This document shows positions 17,865 to 27,027 of a DNA stretch of 64,000 bases, piece after piece (positions within the stretch are counted from its first letter, which is position 1; each line of letters opens with the position of its first letter). Location: the NCBI RefSeq assembly GCF_004762045.1, contig NZ_SJOM01000007.1, positions 1,561,969-1,625,968 on the forward strand, read 5' to 3'. Origin of the DNA: Mycobacterium sp. DL99 (lineage in GTDB: Bacteria; Actinomycetota; Actinomycetes; Mycobacteriales; Mycobacteriaceae). Under the pieces are notes generated by a model. The model had not been told where the DNA came from. It searched no databases and saw only the letters and a program-made list of their open reading frames with translations. A program made the translations under genes and the position numbers.

Positions 17865-18130
17865 TCCTCTGACGGCAATGCCGCCGGGCCGGTGATGTTC
17901 GGATGCGCCTTCGCCGTCGCCATGGCCAGCGGCGCCCGTACACCCGTTGTCGTTGTGGCGCCCAATGTCATGGACGCCGAGGCCACGGTGGGGGGAGGCG
18001 GGGGCGAGTGGAAGGCCACCGGGGCGCTGTGGTCGGCCGGCGTCGCGCTCAACCACGCCAGCGTCGCCACGGCGCCTCCGCCGGCGATTGCTGCAATCCT
18101 TCGGATGCTGAAGTTCATTTCGGCAGTCAC
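17849..18130 (-). CDS. Small secreted Pro/Ala-rich protein
   Basis: A 93-residue protein with a clear export signal: NFSIRRIAAIAGGGAVATLAWLSATPA. A Pro/Ala/Thr-rich mature part with no recognised domain follows. The start is GTG 18130 (AAGGA 8-9 nt upstream) or ATG 18118. The opposite strand is also open but gives no signal peptide and an unnatural composition, so the minus strand is chosen. It is divergent from rplM. The function is unknown. Confidence 0.6.
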   Translation of the reverse strand: MTAEMNFSIRRIAAIAGGGAVATLAWLSATPADHSAPVAFHSPPPPPTVASASMTLGATTTTGVRAPLAMATAKAHPNITGPAALPSEEAALP

Positions 18131-18480
18131 GGTGCTGAGTCCTTCGTTCCTCCAGTTGAGTGTTGTCTAATGCCATCGGCCACCCCAGTGCACGCCTGGA
18201 ATCTGGGAGTTGCGATGCGGCTGTGGTGTGAGTTCTCTAGGAGCGGCGTTGAACGCCGGGTGACCTGAGGCGGGGCTTTGCGGCCCAGCCTCCGCGCGAG
18301 GCCCGCAAGGGCGTTTTGACCTGCCCCGACGCCGACCGGTAAGCTGCTCCGTTGGTGTGTGCTGCCCATTGGGCGGTTCTCCCGGGTCAACGTCGGTCGC
18401 CGGGAGGGCTGAATGCATGCGCCGCGACCGGCACCCCGGGTCAGCCTGGGAATCAACCCGAGATAGAAGAGGTATGCGCT
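18131..18480 (+). promoter_or_regulatory. Promoter and candidate regulatory leader of rplM-rpsI
   Basis: This 350-bp gene-free stretch holds the ribosomal-protein promoter: TTGACC (18316-18321), an 18-bp spacer and TAAGCT (18340-18345). A start near 18352 gives a leader of about 130 nt before the GTG of rplM. The leader contains GC-rich potential stems, for example CCCGGG-TCAG-CCTGGG just before the ribosome site. Further upstream GGCGTTGAACGCC (18245-18257) is a perfect dyad. L13 leaders that bind the operon's own product are known in other phyla; whether this one works that way is unknown. Confidence 0.6.
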
Positions 18481-18920
18481 GTGCCTACGTACACGCCGAA
18501 GGCGGGTGACACCACGCATCAGTGGTACGTCATCGACGCCCAGGACGTGGTGCTCGGCCGGCTCGCCGTCGAAGCAGCCAAGTTGCTCCGCGGCAAGCAC
18601 AAGCCGACATTCACGCCGAATGTCGATGGTGGCGATTTCGTCATCGTCATCAACGCCGAGAAGATCGCCGTCAGCGGCGACAAGCTCACCAAGAAGTTCG
18701 CTTACAGCCACTCGGGTTACCCGGGCGGTCTGCGCAAGCGCACCATCGGCCAGCTGCTGGAGAAGCACCCGACCCGCGTCGTCGAGAACGCGATCATCGG
18801 CATGTTGCCCCACACCAAGCTCGGTCGGCAGATTCAGAAGAAGCTCAAGGTCTACGCCGGTCCGGATCATCCGCACGCCGCGCAGCAGCCGGTTCCGTAC
18901 GAGATCAAGCAGGTGGCCCA

Positions 18921-18924
<4 letters not shown>
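18481..18924 (+). CDS. rplM: 50S ribosomal protein L13
   Basis: A primary 23S rRNA-binding protein of the large subunit, 147 residues. L13 hallmarks are [17 protein letters not shown] at the N-terminus, [21 protein letters not shown], the [11 protein letters not shown] segment and [11 protein letters not shown]. The start is GTG 18481 after AGAAGAGG; the upstream open frame to 18352 is leader sequence. The stop overlaps the rpsI GTG, the universal rplM-rpsI pairing. Confidence 0.98.
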
Positions 18925-19400
<476 letters not shown>

Positions 19401-19422
19401 TCTGTCGCCTTACGGCCGAACG

Positions 19423-19468
19423 AACCCGCCGGGTGTGTCCTGTACACACCCGGCGGGTTTGTTTTGTG
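19423..19468 (+). terminator. Rho-independent terminator of rplM-rpsI
   Basis: Perfect 16-bp arms (19423-19438 and 19444-19459) form a GC-rich stem with a 5-nt loop, followed by a T-rich run TTGTTTTG. This is the strongest terminator in the window. Confidence 0.9.
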
Positions 19469-19797
19469 TGCCCCCGGGCCGTCGCCGGTTCGGGCGCCGC
19501 CGCTTTCTACGCCAGGGCTGTTCTCCTCGCTCTGCACGACCCTGAGGTAGAAACCGGCGTCATCGCCCGTGTTCCTGGCGACGAATTTCGGGCCGATGAC
19601 CTCGGCAGATGCTCACCTGAGGCAACTTTCTCGCAGATTCTCGTTTGAGGACCGCCGCGGAGTGGAAGACCACTGGGTGGAGAGCAGGGGGCTGCTTTGT
19701 GTCAGCAGGGTTGTGCCCGCAGGACCTTCCTGCCACCGGTAGACGTCGTACCGACGTCGGGGGACCGGATGCCGCTTTCCCACCGGAAGGAGTAATT
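19469..19797. other. Gene-free stretch between rpsI terminator and the next gene
   Basis: No convincing gene lies here on either strand. It presumably holds the promoter and leader of the secreted-protein gene starting at 19798, but I see no strong -35/-10 pair. The final bases carry its AAGGAG ribosome site. Confidence 0.5.
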
Positions 19798-20226
19798 GTG
19801 GGGAACTTCGTGAAGACGGCGACTGCGGGCGCGATGCTCGGCGGGTCGCTGCTGTTTACCGTCGGGCTGGGTATCGCGCACGCGGCGCCGAACACGGCCG
19901 GCGACGGCAAGGTGAATCTCACGCTCGGCACCGTCTCGGTTCTGGAGAATATCGACGACGCCGCAGCCGCCCAGATCGCGGCGGGGGTGTGTGAGAACAC
20001 CGACACCGCATCGCTGACCACCGCCGTTCAGGGGGTCGACGCGAACGGTACCGACCATGTCGTCTGCACCAACAACCTCGGGACCATCTCGTTCAGCCAG
20101 AACGGCACCGCTGAGCTGCCGGGTAACGCCCCGCAGGGGACCGCGCCGCACAGCCTCGCGCCGACGACGGCACCCCCGATGACGCCGGGAGGCACCCACT
20201 CGTCGTCAGGCACTGACGGCAGCTGA
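19798..20226 (+). CDS. Secreted hypothetical protein with one Cys pair
   Basis: A 142-residue exported protein. GTG 19798 is chosen because AAGGAG stands 5 nt upstream and a signal peptide ending IAHA begins exactly there; the longer open frame from 19645 is not supported. The mature part has two cysteines (AAGVCENTD, VVCTNN) that could form a disulfide, then a Pro/Thr/Ser-rich tail. It resembles small mycobacterial cell-wall or culture-filtrate proteins. No family is named with confidence. Confidence 0.72.
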   Translation: MGNFVKTATAGAMLGGSLLFTVGLGIAHAAPNTAGDGKVNLTLGTVSVLENIDDAAAAQIAAGVCENTDTASLTTAVQGVDANGTDHVVCTNNLGTISFSQNGTAELPGNAPQGTAPHSLAPTTAPPMTPGGTHSSSGTDGS

Positions 20227-20241
20227 CGATTTGTCGCCGAT

Positions 20242-20271
20242 CCCCGCCCGCGAATCAGCCCGCGGGTGGGG
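20242..20271. terminator. Hairpin after the secreted-protein gene
   Basis: Arms 20242-20252 and 20261-20271 pair over 11 bp with one G-U wobble and an 8-nt loop. They lie 15 bp after the stop codon. There is no T tract, so it is a plausible mycobacterial-type terminator. Confidence 0.5.
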
Positions 20272-20382
20272 ACGCGGTGATGACACAGTCGAGTATCACG
20301 ATGGCGTATCAATTGAGCCCCGGGATGGTCGCTGACCTCGTCGGTTGTGTTTCAGACAGCCAATTATGAGAAGTTTGAGGGC

Positions 20383-21723
20383 ATGGGTCGACTGTTCGGC
20401 ACCGATGGGGTGCGCGGAGTCGCCAATCGCGATCTGACTGCTGAACTGGCAGTTGCACTCGGTTCGGCGGCGGCACGGCGTCTCGGCAATTCGGCGGGAC
20501 GCAGCCGGCGGGTCGCCGTGGTGGGTCGTGATCCGCGGGCCAGCGGCGAGATGCTGGAAGCCGCGGTGATCGCCGGTATCACCAGCGAGGGTGTCGATGT
20601 GCTTCGGGCCGGCGTGCTGCCGACACCTGCCGTGGCCTACCTGACCAGTGCGTATGACGCTGATTTCGGTGTGATGATCTCTGCGTCGCACAACCCGATG
20701 CCCGATAACGGCATCAAGATCTTCGGTCCCGGCGGGCACAAGCTCGACGACGCCGCAGAGGACCGCATCGAGGAACTCGTCAACGGTGGCCCGGGCCTGC
20801 GTCCGACGGGGGCAGGCATCGGCCGGGTACTCGACGCCGAGGACGCGATGGACCGCTACCTGCGCCACGCCGCCAAGGCCGTCACCACCCGGTTGGAAGG
20901 CCTCACCGTGGTCGTCGACTGCGCCCACGGTGCCGCCTCGACGGCCGGTCCGCGCGCCTACCGGGCCGCTGGAGCCAACGTCATCGCGATCAACGCCGAA
21001 CCCAACGGGCTCAACATCAACGACGGCTGCGGATCGACCCACATGGAGGTCCTGCAGGCCGCCGTCGTCGAGCACGGCGCCGATCTGGGGCTGGCCCACG
21101 ACGGCGATGCCGACCGGTGCCTGGCGGTGGACGCCGGAGGCCGGGTCATCGACGGCGACGCGATCATGGTCGTGCTCGCGCTGGCCATGCGGGAAGCCGG
21201 CGAGTTGGCCTCCGACACGTTGGTGGCCACGGTGATGAGCAATCTGGGATTGCACCTGGCCATGCGGGCGGCCGGTATCGAGGTCCGCACCACAGGTGTG
21301 GGGGACCGCTACGTGCTGGAGGAACTGCGGGCCGGCGAGTTCTCGCTCGGTGGTGAACAGTCCGGCCACATCGTGTTGCCCGGCCTGGGCACGACCGGTG
21401 ACGGCATCGTCACCGGTCTGCGGCTGATGTCGCGGATGGCGCAGACCCGCACCACCTTGGCCGGCCTTGCCGAGCCGATGCGCACGCTGCCGCAGGTTCT
21501 GATCAACGTTGCGGTCGACGACAAGGCCGCGGTGGCAAAGGCACCGTCCGTGCAGTCCGCGGTCGCCCAGGCCGAGGCCGAACTCGGCGACACCGGCCGA
21601 ATCCTGTTGCGGCCCTCGGGCACCGAGCAGGTGGTCCGGGTGATGGTCGAGGCCGCCGACGAGAACACCGCCCGACTGGTCGCCGTGCGGGTGGCCGAGT
21701 CGGTCAGCGGCCACTCAGCCTGA
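20383..21723 (+). CDS. glmM: Phosphoglucosamine mutase GlmM
   Basis: Interconverts glucosamine-6-phosphate and glucosamine-1-phosphate on the route to UDP-GlcNAc and peptidoglycan. It has 446 residues. The start is [15 protein letters not shown], the family N-terminus; the ATG at 20383 has GAGG upstream. The phosphoserine loop is [12 protein letters not shown] with the catalytic Ser at residue 102. The metal loop is HDGDADRCL, the sugar-binding loop GGEQSGHIV and the phosphate loop [12 protein letters not shown]. Its stop abuts the ECF promoter of the next operon. Synteny matches Rv3441c. Confidence 0.98.
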   Translation: MGRLFGTDGVRGVANRDLTAELAVALGSAAARRLGNSAGRSRRVAVVGRDPRASGEMLEAAVIAGITSEGVDVLRAGVLPTPAVAYLTSAYDADFGVMISASHNPMPDNGIKIFGPGGHKLDDAAEDRIEELVNGGPGLRPTGAGIGRVLDAEDAMDRYLRHAAKAVTTRLEGLTVVVDCAHGAASTAGPRAYRAAGANVIAINAEPNGLNINDGCGSTHMEVLQAAVVEHGADLGLAHDGDADRCLAVDAGGRVIDGDAIMVVLALAMREAGELASDTLVATVMSNLGLHLAMRAAGIEVRTTGVGDRYVLEELRAGEFSLGGEQSGHIVLPGLGTTGDGIVTGLRLMSRMAQTRTTLAGLAEPMRTLPQVLINVAVDDKAAVAKAPSVQSAVAQAEAELGDTGRILLRPSGTEQVVRVMVEAADENTARLVAVRVAESVSGHSA

Positions 21724-21750
21724 GGGAACCGAAGAGCGTCCGGCTGCGTC
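21724..21750 (+). promoter_or_regulatory. ECF (SigM-type) promoter of the Rv3440c/Rv3439c-type operon
   Basis: GGGAAC (21724-21729), 17 bp, CGTC (21747-21750): a perfect match to the SigM consensus, starting directly after the glmM stop codon. The predicted transcription start at about 21757-21760 makes the ATG at 21761 leaderless or nearly so. It is the third such element in the window and has identical spacing to the other two. Confidence 0.75.
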
Positions 21751-21760
21751 TAAACCGGGC

Positions 21761-22057
21761 ATGGGAGATGTAACTGCCGCGCGCGTCGACGCCGAGGCGC
21801 TGCTGCAGGTGGCACGACAATTCGGTGCTACCGCCGAGATCATCGAGTCCGGCGCCCAGGTGCGGATGCGGTTCGACGGCGCGACGGCCGGCCGGGCGCA
21901 CACCGTGTCGGGTGAGTCGCTGCGGGCCGCGCTCGAAGAGCGGATCGCGCCCCTTCGCCAGTGGGCCCGGGCGGCAGGCGAGGTTGCCGCGGTACTGCGG
22001 AACACCACTGACCGTTACCTCGCCGCAGATGCCGGCGCGGCCGCCCGGGTGGGCTGA
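21761..22057 (+). CDS. ESX-4-linked small helical protein, Rv3440c type
   Basis: A 98-residue, wholly helical, Ala-rich protein with no signal peptide. Its size, the N-terminal helix LLQVARQFGATAEIIE and its place after glmM match Rv3440c. It also resembles EspC-like/ESX secretion-target proteins. It is encoded 3 bp before the next gene and driven by a SigM-type promoter like esxU-esxT, so it is probably a partner or substrate of ESX-4. The function is unproven. Confidence 0.72.
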   Translation: MGDVTAARVDAEALLQVARQFGATAEIIESGAQVRMRFDGATAGRAHTVSGESLRAALEERIAPLRQWARAAGEVAAVLRNTTDRYLAADAGAAARVG

Positions 22058-22060
22058 GAC

Positions 22061-23524
22061 GTGGCCCAAATCGGTGATGTCGCACGACGTTTGGATCAGG
22101 GGCAGCCTGCGGTCGAGACTTTTGCCGAGTTCGTGTCGGCCTGCGGCCTTGTGGGCTACCAGCATCCGGACCTCACCGCGCACGTCGGCCAGGTGCAGGA
22201 CTGGTACGGCACGGAGGACGGCCTGGACCTGCGGACGCTGGACGCCGACTGCACGGCGCTGGCGGCGGTCGCGGAGTCGGCCGAACAGGCACTGCGGCTG
22301 CAGGACGATCAGCTGACCGCACTCGAGCGGGCATGGCAGGGGCGCGGCGCACAGGCCGCGCGGGAGTTTCTGCACCGCCAGGGCGGCGCGGCCCAGCGGG
22401 CTGTCGCCGCCGTGCGCAGGGCCGCCGACACCCTGGCCGCGCTGCATGAGCAGTTGTGGCGGGCAGTCGACACCAAGGTTGCCGTGACCGAGCGGATCGA
22501 GGCACGATGCGCGGCACAACGCCAGGACTGGTTGGCCGCGGCGCGCATCCTGCGGGCGGGGCTCGGAGATCGCGACGCAGCCAGTGAACTGATCGACGCG
22601 CAGGTGAAACCGTTTGTCGCCAACGACATCGGCGCCGACTGGGTGCCGGCGATGCGCTCGGCGACCGCCGCGGTGGCCGACGCCTACGCCGCGGCGATCG
22701 CGGCTCTCGCCGATGGCCCGGCTCTGGTGTTCGAGATACCCGGCGACCTCGGCCCGGCGTTGACACCGCGGATCGGCGCGGTGGCTCTGGCGGATCCGCG
22801 GGTGGGCAGTGCCGGGTCGGTTCCCGCGGGATTCGTACCGTCGGCCGGTTCCGGCCCGGCGTCGTGGACGTCCCCGGCCGGCGCGGTGAGCCTGCCGCCG
22901 CCGGACCCTCAGATTGCCTCTACGGCACCAACTCTCGCACCGCCGGCGATCGATCCGGTGACCCCTGTGATACCGCCGGCGACCAATCCCGCCGCAGCCG
23001 ATCCGGCCGCCGGATGGGGCTCGCCGCCGGGTGGCGGACTGCCCGGGGCCGGGTTGTCAGGCATGGGATCCGGGGTGTCCGGCCTCGGTCAACAACTCGC
23101 CGACTTGTTCGGCGGGCTGATCGGATCAACCGCGGACGGATCGCTGGGGTCGAGCGCCGACACCTCGCTGCCCGGGCAGCTCGACACACCGGAGATCGCT
23201 GACCCGGCCGATGGTGCCGATGATGCGGACAGCCTCGACGAATCGAGCGACGAGGACGAAGACCGCGATGACGAGACCGCCGAAGATGCTGCCGAGGAGG
23301 ACACCGACTCGGACGCGGCCGCCGATGATCAGGCGGTCGAGGCGGATTCGACCGCCGTACCGGCGCCTGCCGACACCGCCGTCGAACCGCAGTCCGAACC
23401 GCGGCCCGCCGCCGCGGTTGCTGCGCCCGGGGTCCCGACCCCGCCGGCCGCGCAGACGGCGGCACCGGCAGGCGAGAGTCCGTGTGAGATCGCCGCCGAA
23501 GAGCTACCGCAGGTCGGCGGCTAG
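22061..23524 (+). CDS. WXG-like protein with Pro-rich and acidic C-terminus, Rv3439c type
   Basis: A 487-residue protein with no signal peptide. The first 240 residues are helical and contain a WXG-like hairpin turn, LERAWQGRGAQAAREF, near residue 88. A Gly/Pro/Ser-rich linker (about 245-370) follows, then a strongly acidic run (about 385-435: DDADSLDESSDEDEDRDDE) and a Pro/Ala-rich end. The start is GTG 22061, 3 bp after the Rv3440c-type gene. The same operon and promoter class as ESX-4 genes suggest a large secreted or surface ESX-4 substrate that pairs with the upstream small helical protein. The acidic run could bind cations. Confidence 0.72.
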   Translation: MAQIGDVARRLDQGQPAVETFAEFVSACGLVGYQHPDLTAHVGQVQDWYGTEDGLDLRTLDADCTALAAVAESAEQALRLQDDQLTALERAWQGRGAQAAREFLHRQGGAAQRAVAAVRRAADTLAALHEQLWRAVDTKVAVTERIEARCAAQRQDWLAAARILRAGLGDRDAASELIDAQVKPFVANDIGADWVPAMRSATAAVADAYAAAIAALADGPALVFEIPGDLGPALTPRIGAVALADPRVGSAGSVPAGFVPSAGSGPASWTSPAGAVSLPPPDPQIASTAPTLAPPAIDPVTPVIPPATNPAAADPAAGWGSPPGGGLPGAGLSGMGSGVSGLGQQLADLFGGLIGSTADGSLGSSADTSLPGQLDTPEIADPADGADDADSLDESSDEDEDRDDETAEDAAEEDTDSDAAADDQAVEADSTAVPAPADTAVEPQSEPRPAAAVAAPGVPTPPAAQTAAPAGESPCEIAAEELPQVGG

Positions 23525-23649
23525 GTGTCTGCGTCAAGTCGGATTTTGATCCCTGCCAGTGGGACTTTTGGCACCAGTGGGCCATCTCGGTGTTAGACCG
23601 TATTGAGACGTGAGTAACGGTCGCCGCGAAATTTCGGAGGGGGTCCCCG

Positions 23650-24789
23650 ATGACGATGGAATCCGAGTGCGAGGTGCGCCAGATAGAAGCCGAAGCGCCG
23701 CCGGGACGCTTCGCGCGGGGCTGGCACTGCCTGGGTTTGACCCGCGACCTCGGCGACGGGAAACCCCACGGAATCAACGTGTTCGGCAAGAAGCTCGTCA
23801 TCTTCCGCGGCGGCGACGGCAAGATCAACGTGCTCGACGGATACTGCCGGCACATGGGTGGTGACCTGTCCCAAGGCCAGGTCAAGGGCGATGAGATCGC
23901 CTGTCCCTTCCATGACTGGCGGTGGGGCGGTGACGGTCGCTGCAAGAACGTGCCGTACGGCAGGCGCGCTCCGCGACTGGCTCGCACCGCCACCTGGACG
24001 ACCCTTGAGCAGGACGGGATGCTGTTCGTCTGGAACGACCCGGAGGGCAATCCGCCGCCGGCCGACGTGACGATTCCGCGCATCGAAGGTGCCACCAGCG
24101 ACCAGTGGACCGATTGGCATTGGTACACAACGGTCGTCAACGCCAACTGCCGTGAGCTCGTGGACAACGTGGTGGACATGGCGCACTTCTTCTACGTGCA
24201 CGGATCACTGCCCACGCACTTCAAGAACATCTTCGAAGGCCACATCGCAACGCAGTACATGAATGCCAATACCCGTGCCGACCGCCACGATGTCGGGGGC
24301 GCGACGATGCTCGGCACCACCTCGGTGGCGTCGTACTACGGACCGGCCTTCATGATCGATGATCTGACGTACCACTACGTCGAGGCCGATCATCACAGCG
24401 TGCTGATCAATTGCCACTATCCGATCGACGCGAATTCGTTTGTCCTGCAATACGGCATCATCGTCAAGAAGGCCGAAGGGGTGTCCGACGAGCTGGCCAT
24501 GCAGAGCGCCGTCGCGCTGGGAGACTGGGTCAAGATCGGTTTCGAACAAGACGTGGCGATCTGGAAAACCAAGGCCCGCATCGACAACCCGTTGCTGTGC
24601 GAGGAAGACGGGCCGGTGTACCAGCTGCGTCGATGGTACGAACAGTTCTACGTCGACGCTGCCGATGTGGCCGCCGACATGGTCGACCGGTTCGAATACG
24701 AGATCGACACCACGAGCGCGCAGCATGCCTGGACTCAGGAGATCGAAGAGAACATCGCTGCCGGCGCCACCACCCAGCCGGCACGATGA
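23650..24789 (+). CDS. Rieske oxygenase, KshA-like (3-ketosteroid 9-alpha-hydroxylase oxygenase)
   Basis: The terminal oxygenase of a two-component Rieske system that in KshA hydroxylates steroid C9 and opens ring B of cholesterol-derived ketosteroids. It has 379 residues. The Rieske 2Fe-2S ligands are Cys66/His68 (YCRHMGGD) and Cys85/His88 (ACPFHDWRWGG). The mononuclear iron region is NCRELVDNVVDMAHFFYVHG. The protein closely resembles M. tuberculosis KshA throughout (FEGHIATQY, SFVLQYG, YQLRRWYEQFYVD). Its reductase (KshB) is not in the window. GGAGG lies about 9 nt before the ATG. As several KshA paralogues occur in rapid growers, the exact substrate may differ. Confidence 0.9.
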   Translation: MTMESECEVRQIEAEAPPGRFARGWHCLGLTRDLGDGKPHGINVFGKKLVIFRGGDGKINVLDGYCRHMGGDLSQGQVKGDEIACPFHDWRWGGDGRCKNVPYGRRAPRLARTATWTTLEQDGMLFVWNDPEGNPPPADVTIPRIEGATSDQWTDWHWYTTVVNANCRELVDNVVDMAHFFYVHGSLPTHFKNIFEGHIATQYMNANTRADRHDVGGATMLGTTSVASYYGPAFMIDDLTYHYVEADHHSVLINCHYPIDANSFVLQYGIIVKKAEGVSDELAMQSAVALGDWVKIGFEQDVAIWKTKARIDNPLLCEEDGPVYQLRRWYEQFYVDAADVAADMVDRFEYEIDTTSAQHAWTQEIEENIAAGATTQPAR

Positions 24790-25088
24790 CCGTCCGTCTC
24801 GACCCTCGGCTCGAAGAATTCCCGATGATGCCGGTGTCGTGTCGCAACTGCGGCGCGGTCGTCCTGGCGCGGAAGAGCAGTTGGCAGCAGACCAGCGTGC
24901 AATGGAATGCCACGGCGACCGGACTGTGCCGGCAGCGTCGCGACGCCGAGGCGCTCGCCGGCCACAGCGATCGTGGTCTGTTCCTTGGCTGCGATGCGAT
25001 GGCTGCTTCGGTCGTGGTGGCCACCATCGACGGCGTGCTGCCCTTGGCAGACGCGGATAGCAGGTCTGACGCCCCGTCGATCAGGTGA
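24786..25088 (+). CDS. Small Cys-containing conserved protein coupled to the Rieske oxygenase
   Basis: A 100-residue protein whose ATG overlaps the oxygenase stop (ATGA), so it is translationally coupled. It contains CRNCG near residue 19, a motif KSSWQQTSVQW, and two further cysteines (GLCRQ, LGCDA), which could bind a metal or FeS cluster. It is not a standard ferredoxin. I recall similar small proteins beside KshA-type genes but cannot name a family. Its stop lies 8 bp into the convergent MocR gene. Confidence 0.68.
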   Translation: MTVRLDPRLEEFPMMPVSCRNCGAVVLARKSSWQQTSVQWNATATGLCRQRRDAEALAGHSDRGLFLGCDAMAASVVVATIDGVLPLADADSRSDAPSIR

Positions 25089-26502
25089 GGATCGACGCGA
25101 GCCGGCTGATGCTGTCGCGGATGGCGGCCTCGCCCAGTGCGCCGTATCCGATCACCAGGGCCGGCGGCGCTGAATCGGGGTCGGCCCAATTCCAGCGGGC
25201 GCCGTCCAGGCGCAGTCCCTGGTCCCGGGCGGTGGCGACGACGGTGTCCTCGTCCGAGTTGCCCGGCAGCCGAAGGTAGACGTGCAGGCCGGCGTCGATT
25301 CCCGTCGGCTGCGTCTGAGGCATCGACGCGCTGATCGCCGCGAGCATGGCGTCGCGTCGCCGGCGATACATCGGGCGCACCCGCCGCAGGTGGCGAGTCA
25401 ACCCGCCGGTGCCGATGAACCGGGACAGGGCAAGTTGTTCGAGCGCGGAGTTGCCCATGTCGTCGTACAGTTTTTCGGCCGCCACGGACTCCACCAGCCA
25501 GGGCGGCAGTGCCATCCAACCGAGTCGCAGGGCGGGAGTCAGCGTTTTGCTCACGCAGCCCGCATAGGCTACGTGATCCGGGTCGAGTCCCTGCAGGGCG
25601 CCGACAGGACTTCTGTCGTAACGGAATTCGGCGTCGTAGTCGTCTTCGATGATCAGCGTGTTCCGGTCGCGGGACCATTCGATCAGCGCTGCCCTGCGGT
25701 CCGCGGCGAGGACGACACCGGTCGGATATGAGTGGGCGGGAGTCACCAGCACGCCGTCGACGTCGAGTTCGGCCAATCTCGCGACCTCGAGCCCGTTCTC
25801 GTCGACCGGTACCGGCACCGCGCGCAGCCCGGCGCGTGCGATGGCGTCGCGGTGAAATCCGAAACATGGGTCCTCGACGGCGAGGGTGTGGCATCCCCGC
25901 GCCCGCAGTGCCCGGGCCAGCAGCACGATCCCCTGTGTGAGACCCGATGTGACGATCAGCCGGTCGGGCGTGGTCGAAACTCCGCGTACCCGGGCCAGGT
26001 AATCGGAGAGGGCTTCGCGCAGCGGGCGAGTTCCGAGCGGGCCGGGGTAGCCGAGCTGGGCGTTGGGTACCTCGGTGAGAGCGTTGCGGTAGTGCCGCAG
26101 CCATTCGGTACGCGGAAACAATGCGGCGTCCGGCAGGCCGCCGCCCAACGGCGCGACCGGATCCCGCGCGCGACGTACGTGCGGAGATGGTTGTGGGGCA
26201 ACCTGTTTGACCCTGGTTCCGGAACCTTGGCGTCCGGTCAGGTAGCCATCGGCGACCAGATGTTCGTAGGCGGTGACGACGACGCTGCGGGCCACGCCGA
26301 GCTGTGCTGCCAGCGCGCGGGACGGCGGTAGGAGTGACCCTGCCGCGAGCCGGCCCTGCTGTATTCCCACGCGGAGTTGATGTTGCAACTGCACCGCGAG
26401 CCCGTCGCGCGACGTCCGATCCAGGGCGACCAGAAGATCCGGGGGAAATCCGGCATCAGCAAAATTGGTCTGCTGAATGCCTCCACGATTGGACCCTGAC
26501 AT
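25081..26502 (-). CDS. MocR-family regulator (GntR wing-helix fused to aminotransferase-like domain)
   Basis: A 473-residue PLP-dependent transcription regulator. Residues 20-100 form a GntR winged helix (LLPPSRALAAQLGVARSVVVTAYEHLVADGYL). Residues 115-470 form a fold-type I aminotransferase-like domain with the PLP Lys in CVSKTLTPALRLGW and the Asp of IIEDDYDAEFRYD. MocR proteins usually control a divergent neighbour; the ATG-to-ATG distance to the gene on the other side is only 29 bp. Its 3' end overlaps the preceding convergent gene. Confidence 0.92.
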   Translation of the reverse strand: MSGSNRGGIQQTNFADAGFPPDLLVALDRTSRDGLAVQLQHQLRVGIQQGRLAAGSLLPPSRALAAQLGVARSVVVTAYEHLVADGYLTGRQGSGTRVKQVAPQPSPHVRRARDPVAPLGGGLPDAALFPRTEWLRHYRNALTEVPNAQLGYPGPLGTRPLREALSDYLARVRGVSTTPDRLIVTSGLTQGIVLLARALRARGCHTLAVEDPCFGFHRDAIARAGLRAVPVPVDENGLEVARLAELDVDGVLVTPAHSYPTGVVLAADRRAALIEWSRDRNTLIIEDDYDAEFRYDRSPVGALQGLDPDHVAYAGCVSKTLTPALRLGWMALPPWLVESVAAEKLYDDMGNSALEQLALSRFIGTGGLTRHLRRVRPMYRRRRDAMLAAISASMPQTQPTGIDAGLHVYLRLPGNSDEDTVVATARDQGLRLDGARWNWADPDSAPPALVIGYGALGEAAIRDSISRLASILT

Positions 26503-26531
26503 ATACCAATACTAGGAGCGATCGTGATGGC

Positions 26532-26948
26532 ATGTCTTCGATCAACAACCTCGCCTCAGCCGTCGTCCGACCGCTGATCGTCTCCTGGATGCCCGGGCCC
26601 GCCGCCGACGACGGGCCGGTCGTCGTAAGCGTGACCGAATATGCCGCGCATTCTCTGAGGCATCTGCCGGGCGTCGCCTACAACGGGATGCGGATGCGGG
26701 AAGGATGGTATGCCATGCCGGGCGCGGTCGGGCTGTGGTTGTGGAGCCTGCCCGCTTCGGGTCTCAGCGGGTCGATCTCGGTCTGGACGAGCCGAGAAGC
26801 ACTGCAACGGTTTATCGGTCTGCCGCACCACGTCGACATCATGCGCCGCTACGGAGACCGCGGCGACGTCCGGTCCACCACTTGGGAGGCCGACACGTTT
26901 GATCGGGCGGGCACCCTCGCGCGGGCCCGGGAGTGGATCGGGCAGTAG
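26532..26948 (+). CDS. Conserved hypothetical protein, possible dimeric alpha/beta-barrel (monooxygenase-like) fold
   Basis: A 138-residue cytosolic protein divergent from the MocR regulator. It shows VVVSVTEY, a mid region WYAMPGAVGLWLWSL and SGSISVWTSREALQRFIGLPHHVDIMRRY. This beta-alpha pattern and the 'W-x-S-x-E-A' segment are reminiscent of antibiotic-biosynthesis-monooxygenase/DUF3291-like folds, but the match is weak. AGGAG lies rather far (13 nt) from the ATG at 26532. It is probably a MocR target by position. Confidence 0.65.
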   Translation: MSSINNLASAVVRPLIVSWMPGPAADDGPVVVSVTEYAAHSLRHLPGVAYNGMRMREGWYAMPGAVGLWLWSLPASGLSGSISVWTSREALQRFIGLPHHVDIMRRYGDRGDVRSTTWEADTFDRAGTLARAREWIGQ

Positions 26949-27027
26949 GCGCGGCGGTTAGTCGGGAGCGCGGTTGACAACTGACGTGGTCACCCCGGAC
27001 CCCGTGTCTCTGCGTCAAGATGGTCCG

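Noticed and set aside
17835..18170. Plus-strand 111-codon frame opposite the small secreted-protein gene
   Set aside because: The minus strand gives a signal peptide with Arg-Arg n-region and hydrophobic core; the plus strand does not.
23556..23581. CCAGTGGG direct repeat (18-bp spacing) upstream of the KshA-like gene
   Set aside because: Too short to distinguish from chance and does not match KstR or KstR2 consensus sites.
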